Assembly (NCBI RefSeq): GCF_946480305.1 | Contig: NZ_CAMLJQ010000020.1 | Location: 1-64,000, forward strand | DNA: 64,000 bases | Origin: an uncultured Caldimonas sp. | GTDB lineage: Bacteria; Pseudomonadota; Gammaproteobacteria; Burkholderiales; Burkholderiaceae | Direction of reading: 5' to 3' | In this document: piece after piece, positions 21,159 through 27,326 of the stretch | Layout of the letters: each line of letters begins with the position of its first letter | Numbering within the stretch: position 1 is the first letter of the stretch | The notes under the pieces: generated by a model | Told to the model about the DNA's origin: nothing | The model's input: the letters and a program-made list of their open reading frames with translations, nothing else | Databases searched by the model: none | Position numbers and translations under genes: made by a program

Positions 21159-22760
21159 CTAGCGGGTGATCCCTTCGAAGTTCAGGCCGTAGCGTGCCAG
21201 GTACTTGCGCAGCCGGTCCGCATCGTTGACCACCGCGCGTTGCTGGCGCGATACCTCGAACAACTTGCGGCCGGCATCCGACAGCGTGCGAGATTGACGA
21301 CACACACGCACCACCCCTTCGAGCTGCAGGCGCTCGAACAGGTCGAGCGACGCAACAGTCTCTTGCTCGAGCAGGGCATCGAGATTCACTTCTGGCGCCG
21401 AGGAATCCGGCACGCTGCGCTGCCACAGCCATCGCAGGCGCGTGATTTCGGCATCGACCAGCGCTTCGCCGATGCGGCCTCCGTCGGCCAGCGTTGCCAG
21501 CCGCGTCACCGAGGCCGCCAGGTCGCGGAAATTGCCGCTCCACAGCGCCTCGTCCGATTGTGCAAAGCGAAGGTAGCGCGCCTTCGCCTCGGCGTTGAAA
21601 CGTACCTGGCGCCCCACATCGCGCGCCGCCTCGGTGAGCAGGTAATCGACGTTGGGCTCGATGTCTTCCGGCCGCTGTGCCAGGCCCGGCAGCTCGTAGC
21701 TCCAGAGGTTGATCCGCGCGAACAGATCGTCGCGGAAACGGCCTTGGGCGACCGCCTCGCGCAGGTCGCGGTTGGTGCCGGCGATCAGCTGGAAGTCGCT
21801 CGCCACTTCGCGGTCGGCGCCGACGGGATAAAAGCGCTTCTCCTCGATGGCCTTCAGCAGCATCGCCTGTTCGTCCAGGCCCAGTTCGCCGATCTCGTCG
21901 AGGAACAACACGCCCTGGTCGGCGCTGCGCAGCAGCCCGGCCCGTTCGGAGGCTGCACCGGTGAAGGCGCCGCGCTTGTGGCCGAACAGCGCCGAGGCCG
22001 CGCCATCGCCATGCAACGTGGCGCAGTTCACTTCGACGAAGGGGCCGGTGACCTGGTGGCGGGCCTTCTTCAGCTCGTACATGCGGCGCGCGAGGAAGGA
22101 CTTGCCGGCACCGGTGGGGCCGGTCACGAGGATGGGTGCGCGTGAACGCACGGCCACGCGCTCGATCTCGTCGATCAGCGTGTTGAAGCGCGCGTTGCGC
22201 GTGGCGATGCCGGACTTCAGGAACTGCACCGCGTCGCGCTGCTCGCGCTCGAAGCGCTGTGCGAGCGCGTCGTAGCGCGACAGGTCCAGGTCGATCAGCG
22301 TGTAGCTGCCGGGGTCGCCGGCGCGTTGCCGCTTGGGGGGTGCCGTCTGCAGCAGCACGCCCGGAATGAAGCGTGCCTCCACCAGCAGGAACAGGCAGAT
22401 CTGCGCGACGTGGGTGCCGGTCGTGATGTGGGCCCAGTATTCCTCGTGCTCCGGATCGAAGGCATGGCCGCGCGACCAGTCGTACAGCGCGCCATAGACC
22501 TCACCGAAGTCCCACGGGTCGGCCAGGTCCAGCGAGACGAGGCGGGTGGTGGTTTCCGGCGACACGGTGGCGATGTCGCCAGCCACCCGTTCGGCCAGTT
22601 CGGCGTGCCGCGGCGTGTAGAGCAGCTCGAGCCGGTCGACGACCAAGTCGTCGTGCTGCACCAGCGAGAGGGTGGGGCGCCACTTCTCCCAGCGGCCGGC
22701 ACCGTTGCCGCCGTCGAGCTGGGTGCCGAGGAAACCGATGACAACGCGGCGTTTGGGCAT
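21159..22760 (-). CDS. rtcR: RtcR, sigma54-dependent activator of the RNA-repair operon
   Basis: This is a 533-residue regulator. Residues 1 to about 180 form the divergent CARF-type sensory domain (RVVIGFLGTQLDGG at the start). The AAA+ domain has Walker A GPTGAGKS (214-221), the sigma54-contacting loop GAFTGA (264-269) and Walker B LFLDEI (285-290). A C-terminal DNA-binding region follows (SDAGRKLFEVSRQQRAVVNDADRLRKYL). In Salmonella, RtcR has been reported to respond to 5' tRNA fragments with cyclic phosphate ends. The divergent gene set at 22918-26958 is its expected target, and the two sigma54-type promoters found here fit that. Confidence 0.95.
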   Translation of the reverse strand: MPKRRVVIGFLGTQLDGGNGAGRWEKWRPTLSLVQHDDLVVDRLELLYTPRHAELAERVAGDIATVSPETTTRLVSLDLADPWDFGEVYGALYDWSRGHAFDPEHEEYWAHITTGTHVAQICLFLLVEARFIPGVLLQTAPPKRQRAGDPGSYTLIDLDLSRYDALAQRFEREQRDAVQFLKSGIATRNARFNTLIDEIERVAVRSRAPILVTGPTGAGKSFLARRMYELKKARHQVTGPFVEVNCATLHGDGAASALFGHKRGAFTGAASERAGLLRSADQGVLFLDEIGELGLDEQAMLLKAIEEKRFYPVGADREVASDFQLIAGTNRDLREAVAQGRFRDDLFARINLWSYELPGLAQRPEDIEPNVDYLLTEAARDVGRQVRFNAEAKARYLRFAQSDEALWSGNFRDLAASVTRLATLADGGRIGEALVDAEITRLRWLWQRSVPDSSAPEVNLDALLEQETVASLDLFERLQLEGVVRVCRQSRTLSDAGRKLFEVSRQQRAVVNDADRLRKYLARYGLNFEGITR

Positions 22761-22890
22761 AAGGATTGGATAAAAGACTAGCTGGGATTCTAGGGTTTCC
22801 GTGCATCAAGAATCTCGCAAGGATTGCGCCGCCGGCAAAAACTCCTGGCAGGACAAGGGCTTAACGCTGCTCGGCCGCGAGGTGCATCGG

Positions 22891-22907
22891 CTGGCACGGG
22901 CCATGCA
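22891..22907 (+). promoter_or_regulatory. Sigma54 promoter of the rtc operon leader
   Basis: CTGGCACGGGCCATGCA carries GG (22893-22894) and GC (22905-22906) ten bases apart and matches TGGCACG-N4-TTGCW at all but one base. Transcription should start near 22918. Candidate RtcR sites upstream are the inverted repeats CGCAA-GGA-TTGCG (22816-22828) and GATTCT/AGAATC (22786-22814), at distances usual for enhancer elements. Neither is proven. Confidence 0.88.
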
Positions 22908-23025
22908 ATCCATCACTTCGTCCACCGAGGAAAGGTGAGCGCTGACAGGCCAGGGGTTCCCACAGCCCCGCCGGTGCGCAGGTCCCGGGCGTTGCCCGTT
23001 GGTTCCCGCGTATGCCGCGCCGCCC

Positions 23026-23100
23026 GGAAGCGATGGGCTCGGAGTTCAAGTGGTTTGCAGCGCAAGTGCGCTGCCGGGTTCGACTCCCGGGGTTCCGCCA
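23026..23100 (+). ncRNA. tRNA-like element 1 (encoded CCA, no normal anticodon arm)
   Basis: The T arm is canonical: CCGGG (23074-23078), loop TTCGACT, CCCGG (23086-23090). It is followed by GGTTCC, a G and an encoded CCA (23098-23100). GGAAGC (23026-23031) pairs with GGTTCC at five of six positions, giving a short acceptor stem. Where the anticodon arm should be there is a 6-bp hairpin CAGCGC-AAGT-GCGCTG (23058-23073) with a 4-nt loop, so no codon can be read. The D-arm region (GTTCAAGTGGTTT) keeps tRNA-like words but has no good stem. It is a tRNA mimic or a decayed tRNA inside the rtc leader. Confidence 0.6.
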
Positions 23101-23172
23101 TGTTCTGTAGCTCAGACGGTAGAGCAGCGGACGATGAATCCGCCTGTCGCAGGTTCGACTCCTGCCGAACAA
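23101..23172 (+). ncRNA. tRNA-like element 2 (full cloverleaf, non-canonical anticodon loop)
   Basis: This element follows the CCA of the first directly. The D arm is GCTC-AGACGGTA-GAGC with the GG pair at the normal place. The anticodon stem is GCGGA/TCCGC around loop CGATGAA. The variable loop has five bases and the T arm is GCAGG-TTCGACT-CCTGC. Arm lengths follow standard tRNA numbering exactly. Faults for a working tRNA are G instead of U at position 33 (nominal anticodon AUG), an acceptor stem that pairs only as TGTTC/GAACA shifted by one base, and no encoded CCA. It should fold as an L shape but is unlikely to decode. Confidence 0.75.
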
Positions 23173-23467
23173 GCTGACGTCCTCACACGACGTATTTGAG
23201 AAACCGAGCCGAAAGGCTCATGCCGAACGCGGGGCGCGGGCGGCGCGGCGAGAGGTGCGGGAGGCACCGATCGTCGCCGGCCGGTGCCTCGTCAGCGCAG
23301 ACAGCTCTGCGCCCGGGAAGGGCGCCGTGCGCGGCGCCGGCCAGCCGAAGACCTCCGGGTCCGACGCGCACCGGCGGCCCTGCACGGTGGCCCCCCGAGC
23401 CCGCCGCCTGCGCTGTAACGGCTCCCCGCGAGGGGATCGCATGACAACAACGAATCGGAGAAATGAA

Positions 23468-24607
23468 ATGCTGGGTATGAAGCGCTATACGGTGAAGAAG
23501 AACGAGCGTGGCCTGTTGCTGCGCAATGGCGACTTCGAGCGCGTGCTGCCGCCGGGCAGCCACTGGATCTTCAAGGGCATGGACGCCGTGCGGGTCGAGA
23601 CCTTCGCGCTGGAGCAGCCGGCCTTCGCGCACTCGCTGGCCGACTACTTCCTGGCCAAGGAGCCGGAGCTGGTCGATCGCGAGTTCGTGCGGGTCGAGTT
23701 GACCGACACCCAGGTCGGTCTGCGGTACGAGAACGGCGTGCTGGCCGAAGTGCTGGCGCCCGCGACCCGCAAGCTGTACTGGAAGGGCCTGGTCGACACG
23801 CGGGTCGAGGTGGTCGACATCGATGCCGACGCGCAGGTGCCGCCTGCCATCGTGTCGCGGCTGACGCAGACGCAACTGCGGCAGCGCGCGGTGGTGGGCC
23901 TGGGTGGTGTGCTGCAGGGCCAGGTGGCCGAGCATCATGTCGGCCTGCTGTGGATCGACGGCAAGGTGGCCGAACTGCTGCAGCCGGGTCCGTACGCATA
24001 CTGGCGCTTCAACCGTGTCGTGATGGTTGAGCCGGTGGATCTGCGCTTGCAGGTGATGGAGGTCACGGGCCAGGAGATCCTGACCAAGGACAAGGTCGCA
24101 CTGCGGCTGAACCTGGCCGCGACCTGGCGCTACACCGACGTGCTGCAGGCCTACCGCCAGCTCACCAAGCCGGGCGAGCACCTGTACCGCGAGCTGCAGT
24201 TCGGCCTGCGCGCTGCAGTGGGTACCCGTACGCTGGACGAGCTGCTGGAGAACAAGTCCGTGATCGACGAGGTCGTGATCGCGCATGTGCGCCAGAAGCT
24301 GGAAGGCTACGGCCTGGAGCTGGAAGGCGCCGGCGTGAAGGACATCGTGCTGCCCGGCGAGATGAAGACCTTGCTGGCGCAGGTGGTCGAGGCCGAGAAG
24401 GCCGCGCAGGCCAATGTGATCCGCCGCCGCGAGGAGACCGCGGCGACCCGGTCGCTGTTGAACACCGCGAAGGTGATGGAAGACAACCCGACGGCCTTGC
24501 GCCTGAAGGAACTCGAGACGCTGGAGCGGGTGGCCGAACGGATCGACAAGATCTCGGTGTTCGGTGGCCTGGACTCGGTGCTCAACGGGCTGGTGAAGCT
24601 GCGTTGA
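23468..24607 (+). CDS. Slipin (SPFH/stomatin-family) protein of the rtc operon
   Basis: This is a 379-residue protein of the slipin branch of the SPFH/band 7 superfamily. It has two similar N-terminal parts (RGLLLRNGDFERVLPPGSHWIF at the start and VGLLWIDGKVAELLQPGPY near residue 160). The SPFH domain continues through EVTGQEILTKDKVALRLNLAATWRY, and a helical coiled region follows (VEAEKAAQANVIRRREETAATRSLLNTAKVME). No N-terminal membrane helix is visible, unlike typical stomatins. ATG 23468 has GGAG seven bases upstream. ATG 23441 in the same frame also has a GAGGGG, so a nine-residue longer form is possible. Slipins are often linked to rtcB/rtcA, but their role in RNA repair is unknown. Confidence 0.88.
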   Translation: MLGMKRYTVKKNERGLLLRNGDFERVLPPGSHWIFKGMDAVRVETFALEQPAFAHSLADYFLAKEPELVDREFVRVELTDTQVGLRYENGVLAEVLAPATRKLYWKGLVDTRVEVVDIDADAQVPPAIVSRLTQTQLRQRAVVGLGGVLQGQVAEHHVGLLWIDGKVAELLQPGPYAYWRFNRVVMVEPVDLRLQVMEVTGQEILTKDKVALRLNLAATWRYTDVLQAYRQLTKPGEHLYRELQFGLRAAVGTRTLDELLENKSVIDEVVIAHVRQKLEGYGLELEGAGVKDIVLPGEMKTLLAQVVEAEKAAQANVIRRREETAATRSLLNTAKVMEDNPTALRLKELETLERVAERIDKISVFGGLDSVLNGLVKLR

Positions 24608-24665
24608 CGATGTGAAGGAAGGCCGCGATGCCCGCAAGGGCGCGCGGCTTCTCAGGAGTGAAGAA

Positions 24666-25883
24666 ATGGAACAGAACTACCACCTCGAAGAAGTCCCCGG
24701 CGGCGTGCCGGTGAAGATGTGGACCCAGGGCGTACCCGTGGAAGACGAGGCCAAGCGCCAGCTCGCCAACGCGGCCCGCCTGCCGATCGTGTTCAAGCAC
24801 ATCGCGGCGATGCCCGACGTGCATCTGGGCATCGGTGCCACCGTCGGCTCGGTGATCCCGACCGTGAAGGCGATCATCCCGGCTGCGGTGGGCGTGGACA
24901 TCGGCTGCGGCATGATCGCCGCCAAGACCACGCTGCGCGCCGAAGACCTGCCGGACAACCTGGCACCGCTGCGCAGCGCGATCGAACGTGCGGTGCCGCA
25001 TGGCCGTGCACCGGGTGCACGCGACCCGGGCGCCTGGGGCAAGATCCCCGGCGTGGTGGATACCGCGTGGGAACAGTTGGCGCCCGAGTTCACCGAACTC
25101 TGCCGCGACTACCCCAAGCTGGAAAAGACCAACCACCGCAACCACCTGGGCACGCTCGGCACCGGCAACCACTTCATCGAGGTCTGCCTGGACGAAGATG
25201 GCTTCGTGTGGTTCATGCTGCACTCCGGTTCGCGCGGCGTCGGCAACGCGATCGGCACGATGTTCATCGAGCTGGCCAAGCAGGACGCGATGCGCCATGA
25301 GGCCAACCTGCCGGACCGCGACCTCGCGTACTTCGAGGAAGGCTCGCGCTACTTCGGCGACTACGTGCGTGCCGTGAGCTGGGCGCAGAAGTTCGCCAAG
25401 CTGAACCGCGAGGTGATGATGCGCCGCGTGATCGAGGCCGCCAAGACGGTGATCCGCAAGAACTTCCAGAGCCACGTGGAAGCGGTGAACTGCCATCACA
25501 ACTACGTGCAGCAGGAGCGCCACTTCGGGCAGGACGTCTACGTGACCCGCAAGGGTGCGGTGAGCGCGAAGAAGGGCGAGCTGGGCATCATCCCGGGCAG
25601 CATGGGTGCGCGCAGCTACATCGTGCGCGGCCTCGGCAACCCGGAGAGCTTCGAGTCGTGCTCGCACGGCGCGGGGCGCACGATGAGCCGCGGCGAGGCC
25701 AAGCGCCGCTTCACGCTGGCCGATCACCGCGCGGCGACCGAAGGCGTGGAGTGCCGCAAGGACAAGGACGTCATCGACGAGATCCCGATGGCCTACAAGG
25801 ACATCGACGCGGTGATGGAAGCGCAGCGCGACCTGGTGGAGGTGGTGCATACCTTGAAGCAGGTGGTCTGCGTCAAGGGTTGA
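24666..25883 (+). CDS. rtcB: RNA-splicing ligase RtcB
   Basis: This is a 405-residue Mn2+/GTP-dependent ligase that joins 2',3'-cyclic phosphate (via 3'-phosphate) RNA ends to 5'-OH ends. Metal-site motifs are DVHLG (51-55), VGVDIGCG (76-82, with the conserved Cys81), NHLGTLGTGNHF and NCHHNYV. The His that receives GMP lies in CSHGAGRTMSR near residue 335. The length matches E. coli RtcB (408). ATG 24666 has AGGAG upstream. The gene is 58 bp behind slipin and 49 bp ahead of rtcA, so the three probably form one transcript. Confidence 0.98.
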   Translation: MEQNYHLEEVPGGVPVKMWTQGVPVEDEAKRQLANAARLPIVFKHIAAMPDVHLGIGATVGSVIPTVKAIIPAAVGVDIGCGMIAAKTTLRAEDLPDNLAPLRSAIERAVPHGRAPGARDPGAWGKIPGVVDTAWEQLAPEFTELCRDYPKLEKTNHRNHLGTLGTGNHFIEVCLDEDGFVWFMLHSGSRGVGNAIGTMFIELAKQDAMRHEANLPDRDLAYFEEGSRYFGDYVRAVSWAQKFAKLNREVMMRRVIEAAKTVIRKNFQSHVEAVNCHHNYVQQERHFGQDVYVTRKGAVSAKKGELGIIPGSMGARSYIVRGLGNPESFESCSHGAGRTMSRGEAKRRFTLADHRAATEGVECRKDKDVIDEIPMAYKDIDAVMEAQRDLVEVVHTLKQVVCVKG

Positions 25884-25932
25884 TGCGCAGGTGACGCAGG
25901 GGCGGCGACGCCCCTGCCGGGAGACAACAACA

Positions 25933-26958
25933 ATGATTCATCTCGATGGTTCCCATGGCGAGGGCGGCGGCCAGATCCTGCGCACCTCGCTCGCGTTGTC
26001 GGTGCTGACCGGCCGGCCGATCCGCATCGACAACATCCGCGCGCGCCGGCCCAAGCCGGGTTTGATGCGCCAGCACCTCGTGTGCGTGCAGGCCGCGGCC
26101 GAGATCAGCGGGGCACGCACCGAGGGCGCCGAGCTGCACTCGACCTCGCTGACGTTCGAGCCGCAGGCCGTGCGTGCCGGGCGCTACCGCTTTGCCGTGT
26201 CCAGCGCGGGCAGCTGCACGTTGGTGCTGCAGACCGTGCTGCCGCCGCTGCTGCATGCCGCCGAAGCGAGCACCATCGAGCTGGCCGGCGGCACGCACAA
26301 TCCGATGGCACCGCCGTACCACTTTCTGGAACGGGCGTACGCGCCGCTCGTGCGCCGTCTCGGCGGCGACCTGCGCCTGAGCCTCAAGCGCCACGGCTTC
26401 TACCCGGCTGGTGGTGGCGAGGTCGAGGCCATCATTCACCCGGTGCCCGCTGGAGACTGGCAGCATCTGGCGCTCGAATCGCGCGGCGCATTGGTCGAGG
26501 CCTATGCCGAGGCGCTGGTCGCCGGCGTGCCGCGTACCGTGGCGCAACGCGAGCTGGACACGCTCGGTGCCGCGCTGGGCTGGAGCGGCGATCAGCTGCG
26601 CACGGCGCCGTTGCGCCAGAACGAGGGACCCGGCAATGCGTTGCTGGCGACGCTCGCGTACGAGCATGTGACCGAGGTGTTCACAGAGTTCGGTGACCGC
26701 CAGGTGTCGGCCGAGCAGGTGGCGCATCGGCTGGCGAAGGAGGTTCGCGCGTACCAGGCGAGCGAGGCCGCAGTCGGCCCGCACCTGTGCGACCAGTTGG
26801 CGCTGCTGATCGCACTCGCCGGCAAAGGCTCGTTCACCGCGAGCGAGATCACTGAGCACGCACGTACGAATTTCCTGGTGATTCAGAAGTTCTTGCCGGT
26901 GCGCTTCGACGTCGAGCCATCGCCAGCGGGCTGGCGGGTCACGGTGACGGGCTTGTGA
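25933..26958 (+). CDS. rtcA: RNA 3'-terminal phosphate cyclase
   Basis: This 341-residue enzyme uses ATP to convert RNA 3'-phosphates to 2',3'-cyclic phosphates. The family opening DGSHGEGGGQILRTSLALSVLTG is present, as are the conserved RARRPKPGLMRQHL and GGTHNPMAPP. Near the C-terminus ITEHARTN places a His where the E. coli enzyme has its adenylylated His309. In Salmonella RtcA is needed to make the cyclic ends that RtcR senses, so the enzyme may both repair and signal. Start ATG 25933 has GGGAG upstream. It is the last protein gene of the operon. Confidence 0.97.
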   Translation: MIHLDGSHGEGGGQILRTSLALSVLTGRPIRIDNIRARRPKPGLMRQHLVCVQAAAEISGARTEGAELHSTSLTFEPQAVRAGRYRFAVSSAGSCTLVLQTVLPPLLHAAEASTIELAGGTHNPMAPPYHFLERAYAPLVRRLGGDLRLSLKRHGFYPAGGGEVEAIIHPVPAGDWQHLALESRGALVEAYAEALVAGVPRTVAQRELDTLGAALGWSGDQLRTAPLRQNEGPGNALLATLAYEHVTEVFTEFGDRQVSAEQVAHRLAKEVRAYQASEAAVGPHLCDQLALLIALAGKGSFTASEITEHARTNFLVIQKFLPVRFDVEPSPAGWRVTVTGL

Positions 26959-27057
26959 CGCTCGATGGCGGGTTGCTCGAAGCGTCCCTTGGATGAGACG
27001 TGAGACATCTCATGCGCTCGCTCGGGCCCTGAAAAACGGCCCACGTGCGGTTGGCAG

Positions 27058-27128
27058 ACAAAAAGAAAGCAGCTCCCGGTAAATGTTGCCGGCGGTACTG
27101 AAAGAACCGCCGCGCAACCGGGAGCTGC
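27058..27128 (-). terminator. Strong intrinsic terminator of the small RNA
   Basis: On the minus strand GCAGCTCCCGGT (27128-27117) pairs perfectly with ACCGGGAGCTGC (27080-27069). The stem continues inward through an 11-bp second stem (27116-27105 with 27095-27085, one bulge). TTTCTTTTT follows (27068-27060). The T-tract is on the minus-strand side only, so this terminates the small RNA rather than the rtcBA transcript. Confidence 0.85.
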
Positions 27129-27230
27129 GTTGTACAAAAGGCACCCCGAACCGATACGCCCAAGCTAGGTGAGGGAGGGTCGGAGAGGGAGGAGCGAACC
27201 GGTGTTAGCTCGGGGCGCCGTAAACCACTG
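27059..27230 (-). ncRNA. Predicted sigma54-driven structured small RNA convergent with rtcA
   Basis: From the promoter at 27241-27257 a transcript of about 170 nt would run on the minus strand to a strong terminator. GGCGCCCCGA (27219-27210) pairs with TCGGGGTGCC (27149-27140) over ten base pairs including one G-U wobble. On the plus strand the same position would be an A-C mismatch, which favours minus-strand RNA. The enclosed loop is pyrimidine-rich, with CTCCTCCCTC and CCCTCCC words (27168-27196). Words like AGTTCAGTGGTTT and GGTTCG recall tRNA D and T arms, but no cloverleaf forms and part lies upstream of the predicted start. No reading frame of note is present. Confidence 0.6.
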
Positions 27231-27240
27231 AACTACCTAA

Positions 27241-27257
27241 AGCAACCCCTGTGCCTA
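27241..27257 (-). promoter_or_regulatory. Second sigma54-type promoter, reading toward rtcA
   Basis: Read on the minus strand the sequence is AGGCACAGGGGTTGCT. GG (27255-27254) and GC (27243-27242) are ten bases apart, and the match to TGGCACG-N4-TTGCW is complete except for two bases. The predicted start is near 27230. It overlaps a CCCCTG/CAGGGG inverted repeat (27245-27270). Control by the nearby RtcR is likely but inferred. Confidence 0.72.
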
Positions 27258-27326
27258 CTTTTGCCAGGGGGCGGACGGGACATGCAGTACGCTGCCGGCT
27301 GATTCAAGAACCGCTCGACGATCCAC

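Larger units (their letters stand above)
22918..23467 (+). other. Long structured 5' leader of the slipin-rtcB-rtcA transcript
   Basis: About 550 nt separate the predicted transcription start from the slipin start. I see no convincing protein gene in it. It holds two tRNA-like elements (23026-23172). A GAGCC-GAAA-GGCTC tetraloop hairpin follows (23206-23219), then a GAGGCACCG/CGGTGCCTC hairpin and further GC-rich hairpins between 23250 and 23400. GGCTCGG (23036-23042) could also pair with CCGAGCC (23204-23210), which would enclose most of the first tRNA-like element and all of the second. The leader may be processed to release the tRNA-like RNAs. Confidence 0.6.

Noticed and set aside
18294..22145. 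Very long open frame of about 1280 codons on the plus strand opposite the FAD fusion and rtcR
   Set aside because: Its product is rich in Arg, His, Gln and Val and matches no family. It mirrors two well-supported minus-strand genes, and in GC-rich DNA such shadows are common.
23196..23444. Short plus- and minus-strand reading frames inside the rtc leader
   Set aside because: They are Arg/Pro/Ala-rich, lack ribosome binding sites and cross the predicted hairpins. No coding pattern is evident.
27168..27196. G-quadruplex on the plus strand
   Set aside because: The G-runs are irregular, and the complementary strand is the one supported as transcribed. The pattern is better explained as the CU-rich loop of the small RNA.
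27180..27245. A plus-strand or complete tRNA gene downstream of rtcA
   Set aside because: Words such as GGTGTTAGCTC and GAACC occur, but no acceptor stem or full cloverleaf forms on either strand. The sigma54 promoter, G-U pair and terminator indicate a minus-strand RNA of another kind.
22806..27310. Heptamer TCAAGAA upstream of both sigma54 promoters as an RtcR site
   Set aside because: A shared heptamer in two stretches of about 100 bp is expected by chance, and its orientation and distance to the two promoters differ.
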